DNA from: Cryobacterium sp. PAMC25264
GTDB taxonomy: Bacteria > Actinomycetota > Actinomycetes > Actinomycetales > Microbacteriaceae
Reading direction: 5' to 3'
NCBI RefSeq assembly: GCF_019443325.1
Contig: NZ_CP080383.1
Coordinates: 3,534,001 to 3,598,000, forward strand
Length of the DNA: 64,000 nucleotides
Shown: positions 9,896 through 19,083 of the stretch, one piece after another
How the letters are laid out: the number at the start of each line of letters is the position of its first letter
Position numbering within the stretch: the first letter of the stretch is position 1
The notes under the pieces: model-generated
Database searches by the model: none
The model's input: only the letters and a program-made list of their open reading frames with translations
Told to the model about the DNA's origin: nothing
Position numbers and translations under genes: made by a program

Positions 9896-12300
9896 AACCA
9901 CTAACCCATTGAGTCAACTGAACTCGGGGCAGTCCCGACCCAGGAACGGGGTACCTTCGCAGAACTTCAAAAAAGCTCCCCGCAGCAGTCGCCGGTTCCA
10001 AACAGTTCGCCACGACCGGATACAACTACTCGTACTATGGCCCAGCACAGGGCTATAACGATTCAGGGTTTGAAGCCGGAATTGCGATCTGTGGGCTGCC
10101 CCTGAACTCACCCCAGTCGGGACTGCTGCGGAAAATCGACACTCCTTCGTCCTCAGCCACAAACGCACCGATAAGCACCTGGTTCGTCTACGACATCATG
10201 GGCCGCACCGTGGCAACGAAACGAACCGGCGATTCCGGTTGGTCTTGCATGGCCTATGACCTACGAGGCAGGATCACCTCCACCGCACTCCCCTCCAACG
10301 ACACCTACGCAGCACGCAACACCATCGCCAAATACACCTCGGACGGCACCGCAACTGGTAACCCACTCGTCTCCTCGACCACGGATGGCGCCGTAAACGG
10401 ATCACCCAACGGCAGCACCATCACCACGACCATTAACCTGCTCGGTCAGGTCGTGAGCTACCGCGACGTCTGGGACACCGTGACAACAGCTACCTACAAC
10501 CGAATTCAGCAAGTCACCAAGTCGGAAACAGCCTCCGCGGGGACCACCAACAATCAAACGTTCGCTTACAACCTTGACGGCCAAGTTAACAAGGTGTCCG
10601 ACAACAGCAACGTCCTTGCTGTCCCGGTCTATACGAACGGGTTGCTCTCCTCCGTCTCTTACCCGTCGGGAACAGGCAACGCCGGAAACGGTTCAGCCCT
10701 CACCGCCATCAACCGCAACAGCGCTGGCGCCACCACCGGCCTGAGCTGGTCCTTCCCCGGCCAGAACACCGTCACAGATTCTGTCACTCGATCACAGGCC
10801 GGCCGAGTGCTCCGCAACGTAGTCGGAGACGGAACCGCACAGAATGCGTCCGCGTACTCGTACGATGGCGCCGGACGACTAGTCAGCGCCGTTATACCCG
10901 GGCACACACTGCACTACACGTTTGATTCCCTGGCAGGCTGCGCCGCCGCCCCTTACGCCGCGATGGACGGAAACCGGACCTCAACGACAGATACCTATAG
11001 TTCCGTCACCACGACCACACAATATTGCTACGACCAGGCAGACCGGCTCCTTTCCACCACCGTCGCGAATCCAGTCGTGGGTGCAAACCCAGTCGCTGAC
11101 GGTATCCCTGCAACAGGGATCGCATACGACGCCCACGGAAACACGACCAAGCTCGAGGACCAAACTCTGTCCTACGACGTGGCGGACAGACACCGCCGCA
11201 CCGTACTAACCGACGGCACTGCGATCTCCTACATCAGGGACGCGACCGGTCGCGTCGCGTCCCGCACCACCACCCCACCAGCTGGCGCCGCCGTCACGAT
11301 CTACTACCTATACGCCGGTGGGGGAGACACTCCCACCATCGTGCGAGAAGCATCCAACGGAGCAGGGCAGCGGATGTTGAACCTGCCTGGCGGCGTCTCT
11401 TTGGTGATGCCCGCAACCGGCGATCAGGTTTGGTCTTACCCAAACATCCACGGCGACATCGTCGTCACCGCAAACCAAGCTGCGATCAGGTCCGGCCAGT
11501 TCACATATGACCCGTTTGGCCAAGCCGTCGCGGGATCGACCGGCACTTCGACCAGCGATGACGCCGTGCCGAATGATCTTCCTGGAGACGCCGATTTCGG
11601 CTGGCTGGGAAGCAACGCCCGACTTTACGAACACCAAGGCACTGTTGCCACTATTGAAATGGGAGCTCGGCAGTTTGTATCCGCCTTGGGACGGTTCCTT
11701 TCTGTTGACCCTGTTGAAGGTGGTGTCAGCAATGCATACGACTACCCCGCTGACCCAGTCAACAATATGGATCTGAGCGGACAACGCCAAGACTGTGGGA
11801 CGACAGCCTGCAACAACGCGTTCTACTCATCGCCTAAGAATCCGGCTCGGGGGCAACTGAAGGTTCCTCGTAGCGTTCCGCAAGGAAACGGCGTCCCGTC
11901 AAGCTACCGAACCGGTGCGCAATCGAGGTGGGATGACGCTGCTCACCGGCTTGACGGAGCATCGTTGGGTTGGGCTGGGGCATCCTTTGCACTGAGGGCC
12001 CTCCCTCCCATTTCTCTGACACTCGCCATTGGATCAGCCGCTACTGGCGCAGTGGCAACTGGGATCTACTGCATAGACGGAAACGGCACTGGGTGTGCTT
12101 TCGGTGTCATTTCCCTGGCGATCCCCGCCGCCGGAGTCGGCGTGACATCTGGCCTGCGTTACGCGGGCCGCGAAGCATGGACTATTGCGGCGGCCCAAGG
12201 GGCATTCAATGCTCTCGACAAATCCTGGCTAGGCTTCTCGGGTGCCTCGTATCAGTGGTGACCGCCGTGACGACCGTTCGACGACGCGCACGGAGATAGC

Positions 12301-12975
12301 ATGAGAAGCCCGAAAGTACCCAGCGCTGCGTTCCCGCGACAGCGGCTCCGTTGGGGACGAGTCCTTGCCGCGGCCGCATTCCCGGCGGCGATCGCTATTC
12401 GTTCTTTGCTGATTCCGAGCTCTGACTTACTTGGCAATTTCATTGGTCCGATGCTTGGGGCGTTCACCTTTGCAATGGCCCTTGGAGCCATCGGTTACGG
12501 CTGGAACTTGATTGCCAAACGCAAGATGTTGAAGTCCATCGAGGAGCAAACAAGCAGTGGCGCAGAAGTTTTTGTCGTTCGAAAGTCTCGCGAGTTAGCC
12601 GGCCATCTTTCAGAGGTGGATGAATTCGCGGGAGCCCAGATAAAACAGCGATTTTGTAACTATGCGGCACTCACCGTCGAAGAAGATGGAATGGCGCTCT
12701 GGGACTGCCAGAGCGATGCCACATTGCTACTGTTTTGGGACTGGGCCGACGTTTCGAGTGTGGCACCAGTTCTTTCCGAGACCACCTTCGAATTCACCCG
12801 CGCCATGCAGATAACTCTGGCAAACGGGCTGAGTTTTCCACTAGTACTTCTGGACGGCGCGTTCCTGAACCTGAACCGACCGCTCAACGACGCTGCGTAC
12901 GACGACTTGCTTCATCGACTTGAGGCCAAGACAGAGGGCACGAGCGAACGGAGTGGCGAGCGTGATGACCGTTAG
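12301..12975 (+). CDS. Two-helix membrane protein downstream of RHS tip, candidate immunity protein
   Basis: A 224-residue protein starting 39 bp after the RHS stop, with GGAG upstream of its ATG. A basic N-terminus is followed by two membrane segments (about residues 23-40 and 45-68), then a cytosolic domain of about 150 residues with WDCQSDATLLLFWDWADVSS and a Ser/Arg-rich tail. No family recognised. In polymorphic toxin loci the gene directly after the RHS tip usually encodes the cognate immunity protein, and a membrane immunity protein would suit a hydrophobic tip. That role is inference from position only. Confidence 0.65.
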   Translation: MRSPKVPSAAFPRQRLRWGRVLAAAAFPAAIAIRSLLIPSSDLLGNFIGPMLGAFTFAMALGAIGYGWNLIAKRKMLKSIEEQTSSGAEVFVVRKSRELAGHLSEVDEFAGAQIKQRFCNYAALTVEEDGMALWDCQSDATLLLFWDWADVSSVAPVLSETTFEFTRAMQITLANGLSFPLVLLDGAFLNLNRPLNDAAYDDLLHRLEAKTEGTSERSGERDDR

Positions 12976-13250
12976 GTTGCTCTCCCCTGGCTGTCACTGA
13001 CGACCCAACTGCTCTGGCAGTCGCACGCCCGGCAGACGATCCCCAATTGGGCAATGGCAATTGCAACCGAGCCATCTCGAACCCCATCGTCGTGGACGGC
13101 TAACGTTAGCGCTTGTCAATGGCCATTGAGAACTGCCCGTAGGCGGCCAGCAGAATTGCCCGCTGGTGGCCAGGGAAACTGCCCACTCATGGCCAACAGA
13201 TCTGCCCACCTGGGTGTTGGTGGCGTTGGCCATGAGCGGTCGGTTTTGAT

Positions 13251-14030
13251 CTAACTCATCGTCGTGACGCCCTTTCCGGCGAGGGCCTGGGTGAGGCGGA
13301 TGGAGTCGCCCGAGGTTCGGCAGACGTGGGCGTGGTGCAGGAGCCGGTCAACGGTCACCGTGGCGAGGGTCTTGGGCATGAGCTCGTCAAAGCCCGCGGG
13401 GTGCAGGTTCGACGAGATCGCGATGGACCGTTTCTCGTAGGCGGCATCGACGAGTCGATAGAGGCCCTCGGCGGCGTCAGCACCGACTTCGAGCAGACCG
13501 ATGTCGTCGATCACGATCAGGTCTGAGCGCAGGATCCGGGCCACGACCCGGCCGACGGAGTCGTCGGCGCGGTGCGCCCTGACGAGGGCGCCGAGGTCTT
13601 CGAGGCGGAACCACGCGACTCGCATGCCGGCCTCGACGACTTGCTGGCCGAGGGCTTCGAGGAAGAACGTCTTCCCGGTCCCGGACGGCCCGCAAACGAC
13701 GACGTTCTCCTTCCGCCCGATCCACTCCAACGTGCGCAGGGCCTGCTGGGTGGGCACCGGGATCGAGGACGCCGACTCGTCCCAGGTGTCGAACGTCTTC
13801 CCCGTCGGGAACCCTGCCGCCTTGCGCCGGGTCGCGAGCATTGACCGGGACCGGCCGGTGACCTCCTCAACGAACAGTGCCTTGATGATCTCGGTCGGCT
13901 CCCATCGTTGCACCCGGGCGGTCGCGATGAGCTCGGGGGCCAGGGCGCGGGCGTAGGGCATCTTCAACTGCCGCATCAATGCCTCCAGCTCAGCCGGCAG
14001 CGCGGGCGCGGCGGCCTGGGTGACGCTCAT
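13251..14030 (-). CDS. istB: IS21-family helper ATPase IstB (copy 2)
   Basis: A 259-residue AAA+ protein with Walker A CGPSGTGKTFF (about residues 113-123) and Walker B LIVIDDIGLLE, followed by the sensor segment IAISSNLHP. The start at 14030 (MSVTQAAAPALP) is preferred because it overlaps the istA stop as ATGA; an upstream in-frame start at 14078 would extend deep into istA. It is only distantly similar to the istB at 2534-3289, so the two IS21 copies are different elements. Confidence 0.9.
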   Translation of the reverse strand: MSVTQAAAPALPAELEALMRQLKMPYARALAPELIATARVQRWEPTEIIKALFVEEVTGRSRSMLATRRKAAGFPTGKTFDTWDESASSIPVPTQQALRTLEWIGRKENVVVCGPSGTGKTFFLEALGQQVVEAGMRVAWFRLEDLGALVRAHRADDSVGRVVARILRSDLIVIDDIGLLEVGADAAEGLYRLVDAAYEKRSIAISSNLHPAGFDELMPKTLATVTVDRLLHHAHVCRTSGDSIRLTQALAGKGVTTMS

Positions 14031-15552
14031 GCGCTTTGCTCCAGCTCGTCGCCGGCGGTCTGCCCGATCGCAGCCCACCCGGCGGTGCCCTGCGCGAGGG
14101 AACTGGTCTCCGTCGCTGTCCGGGCCGGCGGTCGGGCGCCGCCAGCGTTCAGGAGAGAGGCGAGGTCACCGGTCGCGAAACGACCGTAAGTGGCCGCTTG
14201 GCCCAGGGCCGTGTCGACTCGGGTGGTGCCGCTGATCTTGGCCAGCGCGACGGCTTCGGCCATCTTCACGTTCATCCGGGCGGTGCCGGCAGCGGCGGCT
14301 TCGAGTAGCCAGGCGTGCGCGCCGGCGCCGATGGCCAGGAACTCGGTTTCCGCGCTGCTGCGCGGGGTGATCGTGTAGTCGCCCGGGATCTTCTCCCGGT
14401 GGTCCGGGAAGTGGGCGTCGTCGAGGCGTGGGCTGCCGGGCCGGGCCCGGTGGTGCCGGGCGACTTCGACGGGTCCGTCAGTGCCGACGTGGACGATGAC
14501 GACCTGCTCGTCGGCGCCAACGCCGTGGCTGCGAACGAACACGCGGGCGCCGAGCAGGTGCGCCGGGACGGAGTACTGGCCGGTCTCGAACGTGACCATC
14601 GGCGTGTTCTCCGGAACGGCCCTGGTCAGACCGAGCGCGACGGTGTGCGCAGTGTCGGGGACCCGGTGCAAGCGGGGACGTTCCTCCTCGAGCATCGCCG
14701 AGGGCTTGCGCTTGGTAGCTCGGTGCTCCCGGTTGTTGACCAGGGCCATGAACGCGTCGCAGGCCGCTTCAACCTCGGCGAACGAGGCGTATTCGGGCGC
14801 AGGTTGGTGTCTTTGGGCACGATGTCAGCCTTGGCGAGCTTCACCGACGACTCCACCCCGCCCTTGGAAGCCGGGTCTGCGGGCTGGCAGGTAAGCACCG
14901 TCACGCCATAGTGCCGGGCGAAGTCGACCGTCTGCGGGTTGCGCACCGGAACGCCGGCAACATGCGAGACGGTGACGGTCTTCTCGTTGTCGGTCAGGAC
15001 GTAAGTTGGGGCTCCGCCGAGAAGCCGGAACGAGCGATCCAACGCGGCGAACACGCTTGGCGCCGTCCGATCGCGCAGCGCGATCACGATGCGGAACCTG
15101 GCCCAGGCCAGCCAGGCGACGAACAACACGGTCTTCTTGCCGTCGATGACGGGGCCGTCGCCGAAGTCATACTGCAACCACATGCCCGGCTCGGTGATCC
15201 AGGGCCGGTGCACTCGCACCTGGCCCAGCCGGAACGCGGCGCGGACCTGCGCGACCGCCCGCCGAGTCGAGCGCTCCGACCCGTCATAGCCCAGTGCGCC
15301 GAGCTTCTCGTGGGCTTTGTCGGCGCGGATCTTGCCCTGGGACTTCTCAACCCACTCCTCGATCTTGGGCATAAACGGGTCCGTGACCCGGCCCCGGAAC
15401 GCGGGCTCGGCGATCGGCCGGCCCGCGTCGCGGGCCGCGACGTGCCGGGCAACGGTGTGGTGCGAGCAGCCGGTGATCTCGGCTGTGGCGCGCAACGACC
15501 CGGTCAGGTCGTAGGCAGCGAGTATTTCCATGATTTCTCCGTCAAACTTCAT
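14027..15552 (-). pseudogene. istA: IS21-family transposase IstA, frameshifted
   Basis: Two minus-strand frames together form one IstA. The N-terminal part from 15552 has an HTH (TGSLRATAEITGCSHHTVAR) and the integrase core: LQYDFGDGPV, VLTDNEKTVT and KGGVESSVKLAKADIV. Near 14796 the frame is lost after NLRP and continues one frame over to VNNREHRATKRKPSAML and the C-terminal domain, ending at 14027. One missing G in the minus-strand run CGCCCGG explains the break (NLRPEYAS would be expected). About 508 residues would be restored. It may be a true mutation or a sequence error. Confidence 0.82.
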
Positions 15553-15782
15553 TCAGGGCCTCTTCCTGGGCGACTTTGATGCGACTAGACACCGTCATCA
15601 AAACCCAGGAAGGGGCTCCCGCCGTGTAACCGGGCGGGGGTTCAGAAATAGAAGTGGGCAGATCTCATGGCCACCAGCGGGCAGTTCTACTGGCCGTCAG
15701 TGGGCACTTCCGTGGCCGCCTATGGGCAGTTTGTCATGGCCGCTAACATGGTGCGTCCAGGTTGTGGACACGCGGGTGGGCC

Positions 15783-16391
15783 GTGACGAATCCGCACGTC
15801 AGCGACCAGGAACCTCTGGAGTGGTTCTGGCCGCCCACGGCTCCGATCCTTTATGGCGGAGTACCGGCCCCGATCGATGAAGAAACCCGGCAGCGCCCGC
15901 ACATGCTCATCCCGGTGCAGACGCCATGGAAGAAGCCCACCCGGATCACCAGGACCGGTACGACCTGGACCGTGCGTTACGGTACGGCGCCGGCCCAGAA
16001 ACCCGCTCGCGTCCGAAAGTATCCGGACGACGCTGCGTTGATGAATGATCTCGAGCGTCTCGAGTGCTGGCCGATGACGATCGAAGAGACCAGACAGATT
16101 CGTGCGGTTCGGGTTATCCAGGTACTCAACGCGAACGCGCAGGATGACTTCTACCCAGCGATGTTCGTGACGGAACCGTACGCGAGTCGAATGAATGCCC
16201 TTCAGGCTCACCAGACCTCTGAAGCCACGCGTGCGCCCCTGCCTGCCGCAGACACCTGGCGGCCCCCACGGGCGCCGGGCGATCTCAGGTCACAGCTGAT
16301 TCTCCTGGAAGCCGAAGCATGGGCATCCGCGGTGCGTACCGTGCGTGCCGGTGGCACGGGATGGAACATGGACGGGCCCGTCGTCTCGTGA
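15783..16391 (+). CDS. Hypothetical protein
   Basis: A 202-residue soluble protein read from GTG at 15783 (MTNPHVSDQEPLEWFWPPT); a TTG at 15762 would add seven residues. It is rich in Pro, Trp and Arg and has no signal peptide, membrane segment or motif I recognise. It begins 35 bp after the IS21 copy 2 end, so its upstream region may have been altered. A strong hairpin at 16448-16478 follows it. Real coding is supported by length and codon bias, but the function is unknown. Confidence 0.55.
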   Translation: MTNPHVSDQEPLEWFWPPTAPILYGGVPAPIDEETRQRPHMLIPVQTPWKKPTRITRTGTTWTVRYGTAPAQKPARVRKYPDDAALMNDLERLECWPMTIEETRQIRAVRVIQVLNANAQDDFYPAMFVTEPYASRMNALQAHQTSEATRAPLPAADTWRPPRAPGDLRSQLILLEAEAWASAVRTVRAGGTGWNMDGPVVS

Positions 16392-16447
16392 GGTCGGCGG
16401 CCTGAGCTCTGCAGCCTCGACGCCGATGACATCGAGCCCCACACGCA

Positions 16448-16478
16448 ACAAGACCCCCGTCAGAGACGAGGGTCTTGT
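16448..16478. terminator. Bidirectional terminator
   Basis: ACAAGACCC pairs with GGGTCTTGT and CGTC with GACG around a three-base loop, interrupted by one C/A mismatch, giving a 14-position stem. It sits between the convergent genes ending at 16391 (plus) and 16495 (minus), where a shared terminator is expected. Confidence 0.75.
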
Positions 16479-16494
16479 GTGCGAAACGAGCGAA

Positions 16495-17031
16495 CTAGAC
16501 GTCCGTGGACTTCTCGATCGGCGAGTCCAGGAGCGACTCGTCTTCGGAGACCCACAGCTCGTCGTCGGCGCGGAACGTCTGCCAGATGGCGTACGCGACA
16601 CCGGCTGCGGCAGCGATGCCCACGCCGATGGCGATGTACGTGCCGGCGCCCGGGCCCTGCTTCTGAACGACGACCGGCTTCTGGAAACGAATCCGGTCCA
16701 GCGTGGCGGAGCGGGCCTCCTTGGCGATGTCGCCGACCGACATGACTGCGCCCAAGGCAGTGCCGATGCCCGGCAGAACCTTGTCAACGACCTGGTGGCG
16801 TACGCCACCGGCTAAATCCTGGGTGGCGTGCACGCCGGGGAGCAGGTAGTGCTCGTATCCCTGGCGAACGCGCGGGACTACTTCTTCACGAGTGAGCACA
16901 CCAGCCTGGCGGCCGGCTTCGCGTGCAATCTCGTTTGCGCGGTCGAGAACTTCCTGCTGGTGACTCCACAGTTCGTCCGCGCTCTTGCGCAGACGCGTGA
17001 GTTCCTTTCGGCGCTTGCGTGACAGGCTCAT
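16495..17031 (-). CDS. Hypothetical membrane protein
   Basis: A 178-residue protein. I start it at the ATG at 17031 (MSLSRKRRKELTRLRKS) because the longer open frame upstream runs antisense through the cyclophilin gene. The N-terminal third is highly charged and probably helical (ADELWSHQQEVLDRANEIAR), the middle contains HQVVDKVLPGIGTALGAVMS, and one membrane helix lies at about residues 132-150 (YIAIGVGIAAAAGVAYAIW), followed by an acidic tail. No family recognised. It is divergent from the cyclophilin gene and may be a small envelope-associated protein. Confidence 0.7.
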   Translation of the reverse strand: MSLSRKRRKELTRLRKSADELWSHQQEVLDRANEIAREAGRQAGVLTREEVVPRVRQGYEHYLLPGVHATQDLAGGVRHQVVDKVLPGIGTALGAVMSVGDIAKEARSATLDRIRFQKPVVVQKQGPGAGTYIAIGVGIAAAAGVAYAIWQTFRADDELWVSEDESLLDSPIEKSTDV

Positions 17032-17148
17032 CTGGACCCTCCATCGATTCTTGTGGTGATTAGTGACCATCTTGCCACTGAATAGCCTGTGAGCGCTCTG
17101 GGTGCCTAGCACCCAGTCGGATTCGCTCAATGCTGCTGTGCAAGAATT

Positions 17149-17694
17149 ATGCCTATGTCTAAGCACACTGCCGTCGCAACGCTCAATACAACCCTCGGAC
17201 CGATCAAGGTCAACCTCTTCGGTAACCACGCCCCGAAGACCGTCAAGAACTTCGTCGGTCTCGCAACCGGCGAAATCGAGTGGAAGCACCCGGCCACGGG
17301 CAAGACCTCCAACGACCCGCTGTACAACGGCACCGTCTTCCACCGCATCATCAAGGACTTCATGATCCAGGCCGGCGACCCGCTGGGCCAGGGCACCGGC
17401 GGACCCGGCTTCCAGTTCGACGATGAGATCAGCCCCGAGCTGGACTTCACCCAGCCGTACGTCCTCGCCATGGCGAACGCCGGCATCCAGGGTGGCCGCG
17501 GCACCAACGGGTCGCAGTTCTTCATCACCGTCGTGCCGACCACCTGGCTGCAGGGCAAGCACAGCATCTTCGGCGCCGTCGAAGACGAGGCGTCCCGTGC
17601 GATCGTCGACCAGCTCGCCGTGGTGCCCACCGACGGTCGCGACCGTCCGCTCACCGATGTCGTCATCGAGAGCATCACCGTCGAGCAGGTCTAG
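17149..17694 (+). CDS. ppiA: Peptidyl-prolyl cis-trans isomerase, cyclophilin type
   Basis: A 181-residue cytosolic cyclophilin that isomerises Xaa-Pro bonds. Conserved active-site elements are FHRIIKDFMIQAGDP, GGPGFQFDDE, LAMANAG and GTNGSQFFIT, followed by WLQGKHSIFG. There is no signal peptide. An alternative ATG at 17155 would shorten it by two residues. A cyclophilin gene close to the crgA/pkn cluster is a standard oriC-proximal arrangement in actinobacteria. The rhomboid gene follows after 11 bp, probably in one transcript. Confidence 0.95.
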   Translation: MPMSKHTAVATLNTTLGPIKVNLFGNHAPKTVKNFVGLATGEIEWKHPATGKTSNDPLYNGTVFHRIIKDFMIQAGDPLGQGTGGPGFQFDDEISPELDFTQPYVLAMANAGIQGGRGTNGSQFFITVVPTTWLQGKHSIFGAVEDEASRAIVDQLAVVPTDGRDRPLTDVVIESITVEQV

Positions 17695-17705
17695 GACCTC
17701 CAGCT

Positions 17706-18554
17706 ATGACCAGCCTGCCCGGAACCGCCGCCAACTTCTGTTACCGGCATCCGGGCAGGCAGAGTTTCATCCTCTGTCAGCGGTGCGGGCGCACGATCTG
17801 CCCCGAATGCCAGACCCAGGCCGCGGTCGGCGTCATCTGCCCCGAGTGCATGCGCGAGCAGCGCCAGAGCGCGCCGCGCACCAAGTCCGCCGCCCGCACC
17901 CGACTGGGCCGCATGACCGCCCCCGGCGAACCCGTGGTCACGTACTCGATCATCGCGCTGACCCTGGTGATCTTCGTGCTCCAGCTCATCCCCGGACTGG
18001 GCGTGACCGACCGGCTGCTGTACGCCGGCGTGTATTCCTACCCCGGCGCCTTCGAACCATGGCGCATGCTGACCAGCGTCTTCGTGCACTCCACCGGGTT
18101 CATCTTCCATGTGCTGCTGAACATGTACACACTGTGGATCTTCGGTCAGATCCTCGAGCGGATGCTCGGCCGCAGCCGGTTCCTCACCCTCTACCTGATG
18201 AGTGGGCTCGCCGGGTCTCTCGGCGTTCTGTTCCTGGCGGACCCGCGGGTCGCCGTCGTCGGCGCATCCGGAGCCATCTTCGGTCTCATGGGCGCGTTCC
18301 TGGTGATCCAGCGGAAGCTCGGCGGCAACGCCACCCAACTTCTCGTCCTGGTGGGCATCAACCTGGTGATCGGGTTCCTGCCCGGACTCAACGTGGCCTG
18401 GCAGGCACACGTGGGCGGCCTTATCGGCGGCGCCGTCATCGGCCTGATCTTCGTACAGACCCGCCAGCGCAGCAAGCGCACGCTGCAGTTCGTGCTGCTC
18501 GGCGCCTTCGGCCTGCTGCTGGTGGCGCTGAGCCTCAGCAAGTTCTTCGTCTGA
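17706..18554 (+). CDS. Rhomboid-family intramembrane serine protease
   Basis: A 282-residue membrane protein. The N-terminal 50 residues hold a zinc-binding-like cluster (FCYRHPG, CQRCGRTICPEC, CPECM), followed by at least six hydrophobic segments. The catalytic Ser is in GASGAIFG (about residue 179) and the catalytic His in WQAHVGGLIGG (about residue 231). HVLLNMYTLWIFG is the conserved segment with the oxyanion Asn. It cleaves substrates within the membrane; its targets in actinobacteria are mostly unknown. It lies 11 bp after the cyclophilin gene. Confidence 0.92.
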   Translation: MTSLPGTAANFCYRHPGRQSFILCQRCGRTICPECQTQAAVGVICPECMREQRQSAPRTKSAARTRLGRMTAPGEPVVTYSIIALTLVIFVLQLIPGLGVTDRLLYAGVYSYPGAFEPWRMLTSVFVHSTGFIFHVLLNMYTLWIFGQILERMLGRSRFLTLYLMSGLAGSLGVLFLADPRVAVVGASGAIFGLMGAFLVIQRKLGGNATQLLVLVGINLVIGFLPGLNVAWQAHVGGLIGGAVIGLIFVQTRQRSKRTLQFVLLGAFGLLLVALSLSKFFV

Positions 18555-18621
18555 GCCCGGCCACGGTCGGCCGCGACGGGCAATGACCGGCGGACTTCGG
18601 GTGTGTCCGGGCGTTTGGCGA

Positions 18622-18703
18622 CTTTCCACAGGACTTATCCACACCCGGTGGGAAAGTTATCCACAGGAGTTTCCACACTGGGGATAATTACACGGCTGTA
18701 ATT
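18622..18703. promoter_or_regulatory. DnaA-box-like cluster with adjacent palindrome
   Basis: Two perfect TTATCCACA motifs (18635-18643 and 18657-18665) are flanked by two variants, CTTTCCACA (18622-18630) and TTTCCACAC (18670-18678), and by GGGGATAAT on the opposite sense at 18680-18688. TTATCCACA is the classical DnaA box. An 18-bp palindrome AATTACA-n4-TGTAATT follows at 18686-18703. The cluster fills the gap between the convergent rhomboid and crgA genes. It may bind DnaA as a regulatory or titration site; nothing here shows that it is oriC itself. Confidence 0.6.
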
Positions 18704-18758
18704 GACTACCCGAACGGGTGGTTATCGCAGGCGGAACAGTCCGTGAATTATGGGTGCG

Positions 18759-19001
18759 TCAGCGCCAGCGGGTGGTCATCAGGAAGCCGATGAACGCGAT
18801 CCCGAATCCGACCAGGATGTTCCACGAACCCAACGACGCAACCGGGAATGCGCCCTGGCTGACGTAGAAAACGATGATCCAGGCGAGCCCGATCAGCATG
18901 AATCCGAACATCACCGGCTTGAACCAGACGGCGTTGGGGGCGTCCTCGCCCGAGCGGGCCTCGGGGCGGGCGGGCTTGGTGCGGGGATTTGTGCGTGCCA
19001 T
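18759..19001 (-). CDS. crgA: Cell division protein CrgA
   Basis: An 80-residue protein with a basic, Pro/Arg-rich cytosolic N-terminus (MARTNPRTKPARP) and two membrane helices (VMFGFMLIGLAWIIVFYVS and NILVGFGIAFIGFLMTT). This size and topology define CrgA, which bridges FtsZ-ring and septal peptidoglycan proteins in actinobacteria. Its place beside the sortase, amidotransferase and pknB cluster supports the call. I used the internal start at 19001, since upstream codons overlap the divergent sortase gene. Confidence 0.92.
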   Translation of the reverse strand: MARTNPRTKPARPEARSGEDAPNAVWFKPVMFGFMLIGLAWIIVFYVSQGAFPVASLGSWNILVGFGIAFIGFLMTTRWR

Positions 19002-19083
19002 GCCTGAGATTCTAGCGTCCCCGCCTGCGCGGGCCTGCCGGAGTACGGCAGATGCGCATTCAGGGCCGATTAGAATCGACTGC

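Larger units (their letters stand above)
8685..9936 (+). mobile_element. IS3-family insertion sequence (copy 2)
   Basis: A 1252-bp element unlike copy 1. Terminal inverted repeats begin GGGACTGCCCC at 8685 and, reversed, at 9936, continuing to a shared AGTTGACTC with a few mismatches (about 26 bp). The 3-bp direct repeat GAC flanks it (8682-8684 and 9937-9939), as is usual for IS3. It carries orfA and orfB with an ATGA overlap and both are intact. It inserted in codon phase inside the RHS gene. Confidence 0.9.
6363..12261 (+). pseudogene. RHS-repeat/PA14 polymorphic toxin-like gene, 5'-truncated and interrupted by IS3
   Basis: Two parts, 6363-8684 and 9940-12261, are fragments of one gene. 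Removing the IS3 element at 8685-9936 with one GAC duplication restores an unbroken frame (TTYED joined to [12 protein letters not shown]), giving about 1547 codons' worth of protein. PA14 domains occur around 6420-6850 and 8060-8500, with YD/RHS repeats between and after them ([20 protein letters not shown]). The RHS core end is at about 11690-11785 ([12 protein letters not shown] and VNNMDLSGQ). The last 160 residues are a distinct tip with hydrophobic segments ([19 protein letters not shown]). The 5' end, including any signal peptide, is missing at the IS3 copy 1 junction. RHS proteins are large secreted contact-dependent toxins; this copy is probably silent. Confidence 0.85.
13114..15748 (-). 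mobile_element. IS21-family insertion sequence (copy 2, defective)
   Basis: A 2635-bp element, different from copy 1, with ends that match over about 35 bp (both start TGT and share CTGCCC and AGGCGGCC blocks). Each end carries four spaced repeats of the type GGCC-n-CTGCCC (about 13120-13210 and 15655-15745), the multiple transposase sites expected for IS21. No flanking direct repeat is visible. istB is intact and istA is frameshifted, so this copy is probably not autonomous. Confidence 0.82.

Noticed and set aside
18686..18703. AATTACA palindrome as a LexA box.
   Set aside because: It does not resemble the actinobacterial TCGAAC-type SOS box and lies downstream of both neighbouring genes.
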